Shown: one piece after another, positions 55,420 to 63,954 of the stretch
Layout: every line of letters begins with the position of its first letter
Numbering within the stretch: the first letter of the stretch is position 1
Source: CBDCYH01 sp965224105
GTDB taxonomy: Bacteria > Bacteroidota > Rhodothermia > Rhodothermales > JABDKH01
Length of the DNA stretch: 64,000 nt
Assembly (NCBI GenBank): GCA_965224105.1
Contig: CBDCYH010000002.1
Span: 2,154,526-2,218,525 of the forward strand
Direction of reading: 5' to 3'
Notes under the pieces: model-generated
The model's input: the letters and a program-made list of their open reading frames with translations, nothing else
Databases searched by the model: none
What the model was told of the DNA's origin: nothing
Translations under genes and position numbers: made by a program

Positions 55420-56504
55420 AGATACTCCTGGTCTATCAGCATCCTGTCTCGTTTGTGAAAGACGATATCGAACTGCTCGGTGAGATGGGTAACCTTGCGA
55501 CGTTCGAGTTCGGATCATTTAAAGGCAACCAGTTCATTGATTTTGGACGGACCTTGCACAGACAACGAGCCTGGCTCTCGCGGCACTTGCGCGATGCTGA
55601 TGTGCTCGTTGGGTGGTTTGTTGATTATCACATGTACTTACCCACTAAGATGGCGGTAAGGAGAGGAGTACCGATTGCGGTTTCGGTTGGTGGTTTCGAT
55701 GCCGTTCATTTAGCCCCTTATGGTCACGGCTTATATCACAATCCGTGGCGGACAAGACTTGCGCTACCGGTGTACCACAGCGTTGATATGGTTTTGCCAG
55801 TTGCACAGGAGCTCATCTACTCTGAGAATCAGTTTTCTTTGTATCCAAAGACTCTCGTGTCCGGCATCAAGGCGCACGTGCCCAATTTTCGCACCCCAAC
55901 AAAAGTGCTGCCAACCGGTTACGTGCCAGAAAAATGGCCCTTCAACGACGGCGAACGGGAAGACCTGGTTCTTGGTGTCGCGGGCGTATCCCGGATGAGG
56001 ACGTTTATAATGAAGGGGTATAATCTCGTTGTCGAGATAGCGAAGCTCATGCCTGACATGAAGTTCAGGTTAGTCGGGATTGCGCCTGAAATCGTACCCG
56101 CAATCCAGGAAGAATTTGATCCACCCTCGAATGTTGAGTTGTTGCCGCCAGTTCCACGTGAGGCGCTGGTTGACCACTACCAACGTGCTAAAGTCTTTTT
56201 ACACCCGTCGCGTGTCGAAGGAATGCCCAATGTCTTATGCGAGGCCATGCTCTGCGGATGCTATCCCGTAGTTAGTCGCGTGTTTGGCAACGCGTCGGCG
56301 GTAGGTCCAGAGGGAATCGTCGTGGATATTCCCGACGCAACTTTGTTTCAGAATGCTATTCGGGAAGCGTTGGGCGCAACGGCCGAGCAGCGCGCACGAG
56401 CGCGCAGCAGGATTGCGACGAAATTCTCACGGGATGCTCGGCGAGAAGGTTTGGCGGAGGTCTTTTCCAGACTACGTATCGAGGACAATCCCCGTCATTA
56501 TTGA
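55416..56504 (+). CDS. Glycosyltransferase family 4
   Basis: 362 residues from TTG 55416, overlapping the wecB stop. The GT-B fold is indicated by VSVGGFDAVHLAP, then LGVAGVSRMRTFIMKGYNLV, and the donor-binding HPSRVEGMPNVLCEAMLCGC with its E-x(7)-E. Its 3' end overlaps the convergent HprK-like gene by 33 bp. Role: extension of the cluster B oligosaccharide. Confidence 0.87.
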   Translation: MKILLVYQHPVSFVKDDIELLGEMGNLATFEFGSFKGNQFIDFGRTLHRQRAWLSRHLRDADVLVGWFVDYHMYLPTKMAVRRGVPIAVSVGGFDAVHLAPYGHGLYHNPWRTRLALPVYHSVDMVLPVAQELIYSENQFSLYPKTLVSGIKAHVPNFRTPTKVLPTGYVPEKWPFNDGEREDLVLGVAGVSRMRTFIMKGYNLVVEIAKLMPDMKFRLVGIAPEIVPAIQEEFDPPSNVELLPPVPREALVDHYQRAKVFLHPSRVEGMPNVLCEAMLCGCYPVVSRVFGNASAVGPEGIVVDIPDATLFQNAIREALGATAEQRARARSRIATKFSRDARREGLAEVFSRLRIEDNPRHY

Positions 56505-57503
56505 TTTGTACCGGACATTACTCATAGTCCGAGGGATGGCCACGCGGTAACAATCGACAGATTGCAATGCCTGCTCCAGTGTTTGTTGCCACCGCGTTTG
56601 CGGCAGAGGGATTCCGGCGTCAAGGACGTCGCCGAAGAATCCGCTGTATTCTTTTTGTAGCACTTCAATCGTAAGTGCACAGATTTCGGTGCTAGACAAT
56701 TTGTCCAGTTGCAGTTCCTTGGTTTCTTCGTCTCGTATCAAAAAGTAATACTTCGACAGTTGCACCGGGTGTCTTGATACGTTATGGTACAGTGCAGTGG
56801 GGGCGAAACGACGGCGGACTTTGTCCAGTCCCCTTGAAAGATGGTATCGCCAATGGACCGCATCCATACTGGTTTGATTACTTGTGAAGATGCGCTGCAG
56901 GCGTTCGTTGCCGACAAGATTGTAGCCATAGATTTTAGGGTAGGCAAGATTCGGATACATCAATCCATCGGAGGATATCGGAGAAAAATCATCAGCAAGA
57001 AAAGAGAAGCTGTGATGCAGGCACAGCTCTAGTTCCATTGTCGTTTTACCTGTGCCACCATGACCACCAAACAGAACTGCACCACCATCTTTCGGAACTA
57101 CTGTGGCGCCATGCAAGGGAACGTAGCCTGGTACAAAGAAGAAAAGTGGAATTAGAACGTTCTCGTGAATAATCATCCCTATCCGCTCACGACGATTCGA
57201 GAACTGCATATTCCGCCATTTACGCATTAACTCGATCCCTGGAATTCTGGAATCGTGAACTTCAACAAACGCAGACCGCGATTCGAGGTCAAACGCCACT
57301 CTGGCGGTTCCAAAGTTGGACTCAACAGTGCAATTGTCCGTTGGTAGTGCTGCTAACCGACCGATACTTACATTGATATCGGGATCACCGTTGGCGGTTG
57401 ACGGGTAGATCGACATTTCCTGCAAGAGTCGGTCGAAAATTTCCGAGTCGCCTCCCGCCAGCCTAATCTGTTTACCAAAAATATGTACGTCCTTCGATGG
57501 CAA
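56472..57503 (-). CDS. HPr-kinase-like P-loop protein
   Basis: 343 residues. The C-terminal half resembles the catalytic domain of HPr kinase/phosphorylase: VPLHGATVVPKDGGAVLFG is followed by the P-loop GGHGGTGKTT (about residues 162–171), and FLADDFSPISSDGLMYP supplies the acidic motif. It lacks the HprK N-terminal domain, and no HPr or PTS gene is near. HprK-like proteins are found in polysaccharide and lasso-peptide clusters with unknown substrates. The only minus-strand gene of cluster B. Confidence 0.75.
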   Translation of the reverse strand: MPSKDVHIFGKQIRLAGGDSEIFDRLLQEMSIYPSTANGDPDINVSIGRLAALPTDNCTVESNFGTARVAFDLESRSAFVEVHDSRIPGIELMRKWRNMQFSNRRERIGMIIHENVLIPLFFFVPGYVPLHGATVVPKDGGAVLFGGHGGTGKTTMELELCLHHSFSFLADDFSPISSDGLMYPNLAYPKIYGYNLVGNERLQRIFTSNQTSMDAVHWRYHLSRGLDKVRRRFAPTALYHNVSRHPVQLSKYYFLIRDEETKELQLDKLSSTEICALTIEVLQKEYSGFFGDVLDAGIPLPQTRWQQTLEQALQSVDCYRVAIPRTMSNVRYKSIMTGIVLDT

Positions 57504-57577
57504 TTAAGTGGGGTAGGTGATGATCATTCGCGGCGAACGCAATAACATGCTAGATGGTACCTCGAGAGTGATCCCAA

Positions 57578-59059
57578 GTGGCTGAGAACAAGACGCTTAT
57601 ATATCGGCTGGTTACACAGGGTGGAATATACGCTCTTGGCAATGTCGCAATTAAGGCAAGTGGCTTTATCCTCGCTCCGATTTTAACGAATAAGCAATAT
57701 CTCGCTGTTGAGTCATACGGCGAGCTGTCGCTCATGCTGATTACGGGCCTGCTTGCGACGGGTGTGTTTAGTCTGGGAATGCCCGTTGCACTGGTGCGGT
57801 ATATGACGAATGAGAATGCCGACGTTGACAAATCGGCATTGGCAGCGACCGCTCTGTTCGCGACGGCGCTGGGTGGCCTGGTCATTTCTTGTATCGTTTG
57901 GGTGTTGGCGCCTCAGCTCACAACCGTGTTTTTTGAGACCAGCACAGACCCGTTCCTGATTCGGTTGTTCACCATCTACATCTTGTTCAAGGTTATCGGT
58001 GCAGTGCCGTACGTTATGATGAGGATCAAGGAGCGTGCAGGAATATTTGTTGCAGCTACCCTGTTGGAACTTACCTTATTGGTGGGGTGCACCTACTATC
58101 TGCTTGTCGGGCAGGGCATGGGACTTTCTGGGGTTATCTGGGCCTACGTTCTGTCGGCTGGTGCGGCGAGTTTACTTCTCGTAGCCGCACTGTTTACCCG
58201 GATCCGGATTAGGTTTTCATCGCGTTTGTTTTCGACGCTGCTGCGGTTTGGTGTGCCGCTTGCACTCGGCGGACTTGCGATGCCGGTGCTGCGTGCAGGC
58301 GATCAGTACGTTCTCAAATTTCTCGAGGGTTCGGCTGTTGTGGCGCAGTATGCGTGGGGTACACGTATTTCCTCCATACTGAACATGCTTTTCCTGAATA
58401 GTTTCAGTTTGGCATTTTCGGTTCTTGGGATGAAGGCGCTGGGCAAGAACGGTTTGAACCGAATATTTTACCGCAAGACCCTGCGGGGTTACACTATTGT
58501 GGGTGGACTCGCCGTCCTGGCGGTATCTGTTCTCGCTTATGATCTGACAGCCCTTGTAACGAGAAGCCCCGAATATCAAAATGCCGTCCCGCTTGTTTTA
58601 CCCCTGAGCCTCGGTGCGCTTACGTACGGGTACTACGTCATCTTCGTCAACTTCTTGTATAACACCAACAAGACGCCGGCAATAATGGCTTGCACGTTTG
58701 CGGCAGCTGGCGTTAACATCGGGCTCAACCTGGCACTTATTCCGGCACTTGGTATGCTCGGTGCGGCCACCGCAACGTTGCTGTCGTACGTTGCATTAAC
58801 GGTGGCAGTAGTCCTGATCTCGCGGAGTGGTGGCGCGATTGACATGCCGTGGTGGGTGTTGGCCCGGGTGCTGGCGCTCATCGGCATTCTCTATTTCTTT
58901 GGATCCCTGGTTCCGACGTCCGGTCTTGGAGGCAGCATTGTGCGGGCCACAATTGTAGCTTCCTACCTGCCCCTGCTCATTGTTTTGCAGCTAACATCCT
59001 GGTCCGAATTGATGTCGCTGTGGGAGACTGCGCTGGCGAAGATGAGGGATGTGATTTAG
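57578..59059 (+). CDS. Oligosaccharide flippase, Wzx/MATE-type
   Basis: 493 residues from a GTG start with about 14 hydrophobic segments. The start YRLVTQGGIYALGNVAIKA and the FGVPLALGGLAMPVLRAGDQYVL segment are typical of the polysaccharide transporter family. This is the second flippase of the window and unrelated at a glance to the one in cluster A, so two lipid-linked glycans are probably exported by separate routes. A 136 bp gap follows before the microcompartment genes. Confidence 0.87.
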   Translation: MAENKTLIYRLVTQGGIYALGNVAIKASGFILAPILTNKQYLAVESYGELSLMLITGLLATGVFSLGMPVALVRYMTNENADVDKSALAATALFATALGGLVISCIVWVLAPQLTTVFFETSTDPFLIRLFTIYILFKVIGAVPYVMMRIKERAGIFVAATLLELTLLVGCTYYLLVGQGMGLSGVIWAYVLSAGAASLLLVAALFTRIRIRFSSRLFSTLLRFGVPLALGGLAMPVLRAGDQYVLKFLEGSAVVAQYAWGTRISSILNMLFLNSFSLAFSVLGMKALGKNGLNRIFYRKTLRGYTIVGGLAVLAVSVLAYDLTALVTRSPEYQNAVPLVLPLSLGALTYGYYVIFVNFLYNTNKTPAIMACTFAAAGVNIGLNLALIPALGMLGAATATLLSYVALTVAVVLISRSGGAIDMPWWVLARVLALIGILYFFGSLVPTSGLGGSIVRATIVASYLPLLIVLQLTSWSELMSLWETALAKMRDVI

Positions 59060-59096
59060 GAACAATGAATTGCAGATCTGGAGGGGGTCGATAATG

Positions 59097-59125
59097 TTGA
59101 TTTAGCCTCGGTCTAGGTCTATATT
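59097..59125 (+). promoter_or_regulatory. Candidate sigma-70-type promoter of the BMC genes
   Basis: TTGATT, 17 bases, TATATT, ending 70 bp before the first BMC start. Good match to housekeeping -35/-10 elements, but the lineage may use different promoter rules. Confidence 0.4.
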
Positions 59126-59195
59126 CGCAAATCAGTGCTCTGGACTCTCGTTTGGTTCAGGAAGCGTACCAGCGAATCATTTAGGAATAATTCTC

Positions 59196-59480
59196 ATGGC
59201 AGATTACGGAATTGCACTTGGCATGGTCGAAACGCGCGGACTCGTAGGAGCGATAGAGGCTGCGGATGCGATGGTCAAGGCTGCTAGAGTAGATCTCATC
59301 GGTAAGGAGAAAATTGGCGGGGGATATGTGACTGTGATGGTGCGTGGCGACGTTGGTGCGGTTAAAGCTGCCACCGATGCGGGTGCTGCCGCGGCAGAAA
59401 GGGTTGGCGAGCTCATTTCCGTGCACGTCATTCCGAGACCGCATCAAGATGTCGAAGGGGTACTGCCCACAATCGGGTAG
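59196..59480 (+). CDS. Bacterial microcompartment shell protein (BMC-H, PduA/EutM-like)
   Basis: A 94-residue single BMC domain. ALGMVETRGLVGAIEAADAM, then K39-I-G-G-G-Y44 as the pore loop, then VRGDVGAVKAATDAG and the C-terminal VHVIPRPH, are canonical for hexameric shell proteins. The Gly-rich pore resembles PduA (K-I-G-S-G). Hexamers form the facets of a protein shell around a metabolic enzyme core. No signature enzyme, pentameric vertex protein or encapsulation-peptide protein is nearby. Confidence 0.95.
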   Translation: MADYGIALGMVETRGLVGAIEAADAMVKAARVDLIGKEKIGGGYVTVMVRGDVGAVKAATDAGAAAAERVGELISVHVIPRPHQDVEGVLPTIG

Positions 59481-59500
59481 CTTCTAAAACCTCCAACCAT

Positions 59501-59944
59501 ATGGCTGACTCCATTGGACAGGCGCTTGGGATGGTCGAGACGCGAGGTCTGGTCGCAGCGATAGAAGCCGCAGATGCCATGGTTAAGGCATCAGAGGTCA
59601 AACTCGTTTCTCTTGAGAAAGTAACGGCGGCGCTAGTTACCGTCCACATCAAAGGTGAAGTTGCAGCAGTCAGATCTGCTGTCGATGCCGGGGTCGCGGC
59701 CGCTGGCCGAGTCGGTGAAGTAATCTCATCCCATGTCATTCCACGGCCGGCTTCAGCAATCGAAGGATTGGTCGAAACAGGAAGCAGCGCTTCGAGAAAA
59801 TCTTCCTCCGTGAGTATCGAGGATCTTACCGTAAACGAGCTACGATCTAAAGCACGAGAAACACCCGGATTCCCCATACAAGGAAGGGACATCGCCAAGG
59901 CGAACAAAGCGGATTTGTTGAAGTTCTTTAGAGACATCGGCTAA
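59501..59944 (+). CDS. BMC-H shell protein with C-terminal SAP/Rho-N-like tail
   Basis: 147 residues. Residues 1–~92 form a BMC domain very similar to the preceding gene (QALGMVETRGLVAAIEAADA), but the pore loop reads K40-V-T-A-A-L45, bulkier than in the first copy. After a Ser-rich linker (SSASRKSSS), residues ~104–147 contain IEDLTVNELRSKA and KANKADLLKFFRDIG, two short helices like SAP or Rho-N-terminal modules that often bind nucleic acid. EutK has an analogous arrangement, BMC plus a C-terminal helical domain. It starts 20 bp after the first copy. Confidence 0.9.
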   Translation: MADSIGQALGMVETRGLVAAIEAADAMVKASEVKLVSLEKVTAALVTVHIKGEVAAVRSAVDAGVAAAGRVGEVISSHVIPRPASAIEGLVETGSSASRKSSSVSIEDLTVNELRSKARETPGFPIQGRDIAKANKADLLKFFRDIG

Positions 59945-59964
59945 CAACCATTCGGCATCTCGCT

Positions 59965-60966
59965 GTGCCAGATCCCAACACAACCAGCAGCCCCATTTTC
60001 TGGGACCGACTGCGCGATCTATTCAGGCGCCGATCGGGCCGGAGTGAATTCAAAGAGCCCCAGCCTAAAGGCAGACTCATCACCATCTGTCTGTTGGTCT
60101 CCGCCTTGATCTGGTTTGTCTTTTCCATGCAAGAGACGCACGTCATGGAGATCGAGCTGGCTACAGAAGTCTCTCGCCTTCCTCCAGGCTACGTGCTCAC
60201 CGAGAAAATTCCCGACAAGGTGAAGCTCAAGGTGGAGGGAGAAGGGGTGGACTTGTTTAACGTATACTACAAGCGGCCAATAATACCGGTAGACGTCTCG
60301 CAGTCTGTTGTAGATTTTTCGTCGGCTGCTCAAGTGTTGCCGAATAACGTCCGTGTAGAGAGCATTGTACCGCGTAATATTATTCCAAGCACGGCCGTCG
60401 AAGTATCTAAGAGGATACCGATAAAGTTTGATGGCTTTGTTAAGCCGCAACCCACCCATGCATTCGTGAGTCCACCAAGTTTAACGCCGGATTCGGTCAC
60501 TGTTACCGGTGGAGCCTCCTTGTTGTCGGGACTGACGGAGTGGCGGACTGAACGCTACACAAATGACCGTGTTACTGATTCCCTGTCTATCGAACTCTCT
60601 CTAATCGACACGCTCGACGGTCTCGTTTCGAAGAGTATTGACCGCGTGACACTTACGGCACCCTCGTACGAGTTTACAGGGGGGAGTCGCGTCCTGGAGC
60701 TCAATGTGGTCGGAGCTCCCTCGAACGACCAGGTAATTACACTTGAACCCTCGCGGATAACAGTTAATTACAGGGTGCTGCTCCCCGAGTTTGAAACCGC
60801 TCGAAGGTCTCCCAACTTTTACGCGAACGTTTCCTTTGACGATATCCGTGAGGATTCAACGGGCTATGTGACACCGAAATTGGTTCTCCCACCCGGACTT
60901 CAGCTAATCAATCTGGACTTTTTCCCTTCCCGAATAAAGTACTACTACTATTTGCGAGACGAATAA
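59965..60966 (+). CDS. YbbR-domain protein, CdaR-like
   Basis: 333 residues from a GTG start. One transmembrane helix (ITICLLVSALIWFVFSMQE, about residues 35–53) precedes extracytoplasmic repeats of the YbbR type (VSRLPPGYVLTEKIPDKVKL, then SPPSLTPDSVTVTGGASLL). In Firmicutes CdaR regulates the diadenylate cyclase CdaA, but no cdaA is adjacent here. It begins 20 bp after the second BMC gene and could be in the same transcript. The role here is uncertain. Confidence 0.78.
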   Translation: MPDPNTTSSPIFWDRLRDLFRRRSGRSEFKEPQPKGRLITICLLVSALIWFVFSMQETHVMEIELATEVSRLPPGYVLTEKIPDKVKLKVEGEGVDLFNVYYKRPIIPVDVSQSVVDFSSAAQVLPNNVRVESIVPRNIIPSTAVEVSKRIPIKFDGFVKPQPTHAFVSPPSLTPDSVTVTGGASLLSGLTEWRTERYTNDRVTDSLSIELSLIDTLDGLVSKSIDRVTLTAPSYEFTGGSRVLELNVVGAPSNDQVITLEPSRITVNYRVLLPEFETARRSPNFYANVSFDDIREDSTGYVTPKLVLPPGLQLINLDFFPSRIKYYYYLRDE

Positions 60967-60972
60967 GCAATC

Positions 60973-61848
60973 ATGACACACCTGTTCGCAGCCATTGCCT
61001 GCAGCCTCGCGACAGGGGTGATTTTCAAGTTCGCCGCGACCAGGCAATACGACAGGCTCGCACTGCTCACCTCTAACTACGTTGTCGCCAGCCTTTTCAG
61101 TCTGCTCATAATCCTTCGAACCGCCGAATTTCAGAGCTCGGTTTCAGGACCTTTCCTGATCCTCGCTATCCTAACCGGATTCGTATTTATTGGAGGGTAT
61201 TTTCTCTTTTCCATGGCGACAGAGTATGCGGGCCTCGGACTGGGAATTGCTGTGATGCGTTTAAGCGTGGTAATCCCGTTCATGGGGTCGTGGTTCATCT
61301 GGAGGGAAGAACCAACTGTGCTTCAAATCCTCGGGGCAGCTCTCGCGTGTATCGCAATCTGGCTAATAACCTACACGCCCGAAGGTAAGCGGCAACGCGT
61401 CAACCGGAAGAGCCCTCTTTCGATCCCAATACTACTGATCCTTCTATTCGTTGTCGGCAGTATGTCCGACATGTCAATGAAAATCTTTGAAGAGTCTTTT
61501 GCCTCCACCGCAAGTAAAGACCTCTTCATGCTAATCATCTTCGGGGTGAGTGCACTCATCGGGCTTGTCTTAATGGCCAGAAACAATGTGAATGGAATCC
61601 CAGCGCTGCATGTCAAAAGCGCATTGACATGGGGCGCTATTTTGGGAATTGTAAATCTTGGTTCCGTGGTCTTCTTCCTGAGAGCCATCGCAGCGCTGGA
61701 TGGCACAGTCGTCTTTCCCGTCAATAGCGTAAGCCTGGTATTGGGTGGAGCATTGATCGGGCGCCTGGTGTGGTCAGAAAAGCTGACTCCACTCAACATT
61801 GCGGGCCTTATCGTGGCTGCAGTCGCGGTTGCCCTGATCAGCAGCTAA
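60973..61848 (+). CDS. DMT/EamA-type transporter
   Basis: 291 residues with ten predicted transmembrane helices arranged in two EamA-like halves; MRLSVVIPFMGSWFIWREEP and FPVNSVSLVLGGALIGRLVWSE are the two half-repeat ends with the usual 'E' near the loop. It should export or import a small metabolite; substrate unknown. It starts 6 bp after the YbbR gene. Confidence 0.82.
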   Translation: MTHLFAAIACSLATGVIFKFAATRQYDRLALLTSNYVVASLFSLLIILRTAEFQSSVSGPFLILAILTGFVFIGGYFLFSMATEYAGLGLGIAVMRLSVVIPFMGSWFIWREEPTVLQILGAALACIAIWLITYTPEGKRQRVNRKSPLSIPILLILLFVVGSMSDMSMKIFEESFASTASKDLFMLIIFGVSALIGLVLMARNNVNGIPALHVKSALTWGAILGIVNLGSVVFFLRAIAALDGTVVFPVNSVSLVLGGALIGRLVWSEKLTPLNIAGLIVAAVAVALISS

Positions 61849-61887
61849 AGAGCTTCAAAACAGCCCAAACCGCTTCGTAACGGCAAT

Positions 61888-61905
61888 TTTCAATTTGAAT
61901 TGAAA
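61888..61905. repeat. 18 bp palindrome upstream of the histidine phosphatase gene
   Basis: TTTCAATT TG AATTGAAA, a perfect 8 bp inverted repeat with a 2-base centre, in the 122 bp gap 61849–61970. It is a plausible operator or weak hairpin; no T-run follows. Confidence 0.35.
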
Positions 61906-61970
61906 CTTAAATCGCCTAATTTCGTGCTGTCGATGGACCCCTAAGTTCTGCCAAGGCAACCGAATTATCA

Positions 61971-62612
61971 GTGCGAACAAGTCTACTTTTTGTCCGACAC
62001 GGCCAGACAGATGATAATGTCCGCAAAGTTGTGCAGGGCCAGCTCAACGATTGCCAACTGAACGATGAGGGAATTCGCCAGGCTGCCATCGTCGCAAAAA
62101 GAATTGGCAATTCCCATGGAGACGCAAACGTTCTAATTAGCAGCCCGCTAACACGCGCTTTACAAACCGCCGAAGCTATCGGGCAGGAACTAGGTTTACC
62201 GACTCAGATTGAGAACGACCTGTCTGAGATGTCGATGGGAATCTACGAGGGTGGTTCATACGTGGACGATTTCAGCGAGTATTTCGCCGGAAAGTATAAG
62301 GAGTGGTCGGCTGGAGAATTTGGAATCCCCGTCGATGGCGGCGAATCAATCGAAATGGTTCTGAGCCGTGCATCCAACATCATCAACAAGATCATTTCTG
62401 ATTGTCAGGGCACGAAGGTCATCGTCGTTACTCACGGACGGTGGCTCCGGGTTTTTTTATCGTCGCTTGTTGACGGATACGATCTCAGAAGGATGGATGA
62501 AATGCTCCATGCAAACACCGCAATGTCTCTTGTCCATTTCCTCGACTCCGGTGCTATCGAAGTCGAGTTCCTGAAGTCTAGTTCTCACCTTGCACACTCG
62601 GCACCCGCATGA
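61971..62612 (+). CDS. Histidine phosphatase family protein (phosphoglycerate mutase-like)
   Basis: 213 residues from a GTG start. The catalytic L-x-V-R-H-G motif is LLFVRHGQTDDN at residues 5–16; ISSPLTRALQTAEAIG is the second Arg motif; EMSMGIYEGG carries the acid and VVTHGRWLRVFLSSL the second His. Members dephosphorylate small phosphates such as adenosylcobalamin or phosphoglycerate. It is coupled to menF by an ATGA overlap, so a role in or near menaquinone synthesis is possible. Confidence 0.88.
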   Translation: MRTSLLFVRHGQTDDNVRKVVQGQLNDCQLNDEGIRQAAIVAKRIGNSHGDANVLISSPLTRALQTAEAIGQELGLPTQIENDLSEMSMGIYEGGSYVDDFSEYFAGKYKEWSAGEFGIPVDGGESIEMVLSRASNIINKIISDCQGTKVIVVTHGRWLRVFLSSLVDGYDLRRMDEMLHANTAMSLVHFLDSGAIEVEFLKSSSHLAHSAPA

Positions 62613-63954
62613 GTAGCAACAAGGGAATTCATGAAGGTCACTATGCGCATCAACTTGCAGACCAAATAGAGCGCGGATCGCAATTTGCAAACCTTCGCGT
62701 CAAACTGCCGCAAATCTCGCTATTGGCCAAGCTTAGGAGAGCGCCTTTGTCGAACAGGATTTACTGGCGAAGCAGGGATGGTTCTGAGGAGGTCTGTGCA
62801 TTTGGGGTTGCTGATGAGATCTGTACTAACTCGGAGCAAGTCTTTCGAGCGACACTGGCTGAGAAACTGTCGACTCTTGACGATCGTGCGAGATTCTACG
62901 GTGGAATACGATTTAACCCGCAAGCCCGGGCGTCTGAAGAGTGGCATGGCCACGAGTCATTCCGCTTTGTGCTCCCATCAATTGAGGTCCGGCGGTACAG
63001 GGAGGTGTGCGAGATACGGGTCCTGGGCGATGTGATGACTGATGAGGCCTGCCGGGCATGGCTAAGTGATTTTTGGGCGTTCGAACCGGAAGTTGAGACC
63101 GAATCTGTAGGACAGCTATCCTCACGAACAAATTTGCCGGAGTATAGCGGATGGAAAAGTAACGTCGAATGGATTCTGGAGGCTATCTCGCGATCGCCCC
63201 TGGGAAAGGTCGTGTTGGCGCGTCGAGTGCAGCTCGAATTCGAAGAGAAGGTCAACACGTTCGCGCTTTTCCAGCGACTCGTTGCAGCAGCACCAGCATG
63301 TTACCATTTTCTAACTGAGTTTAGTGATGGTAAAGTCTTTCTTGGAGCATCTCCAGAAAGATTGTTGAGAACCAGCGGTCGGGATATCCGAAGCGAGGCA
63401 GTCGCGGGTACCCGTCCCAGAGGGGATGACGATTCAACCGACAGGTTGTTGGGTGAAGAACTGCTTAGCAGTGAGAAGGACCAGCGTGAACACTTGTATG
63501 TTCGTCAGAATATCAAGGCCGTCCTTAACGAGCTTTGTGAGTTGTTGCACGTAGATACCGATGCCTCCGAAATGAAGATTGCCACTGGCAGGCATCTTGT
63601 ATCATACATCGAGGGTAAGCTTAAAAGCGATGTAATTCCGATAGACGCGGTCCTCGCTCTACATCCTACACCCGCCGTAGGCGGAGATCCCACAGAGTAC
63701 TCTCTGGAGGTCATCGATGGCCTGGAGCCCTTTGACCGAGGACTATATGCGGGTCCAGTGGGCTGGATTGGTAAATCCGCAAGCGAGTTCGCAGTCGCGA
63801 TACGGTCTGGTCTAGTGACCGGGTCGACCCTGTTTTTGTACTCAGGTGCCGGATCGTTGGGGGAAGCAATCCTCAATCAGAATGGCAGGAGATCGAACAG
63901 AAAATTTCAGGGTTTCTCGATGCGATTGGGCTATCTGAAATCAGCACAAAGTAA
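62609..63954 (+). CDS. menF: Isochorismate synthase with an apparent -1 frameshift near the 3' end
   Basis: First committed enzyme of menaquinone synthesis (chorismate to isochorismate). ATG 62609 overlaps the preceding stop. The chorismate-binding core is present: FLGASPERLLRT, AVAGTRPRGDDD, SEKDQREHLYV, LHPTPAVGGDP and YAGPVGW. At about 63851–63863 the frame runs YSGAG, then SLGEAILNQ, which is not family-like; one extra base restores GGSNPQSEWQEIEQKISGF up to TAA at 63952–63954. The indel could be a sequencing error, a real mutation or a recoding site. Without the correction, the frame runs directly into menD. Confidence 0.88.
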
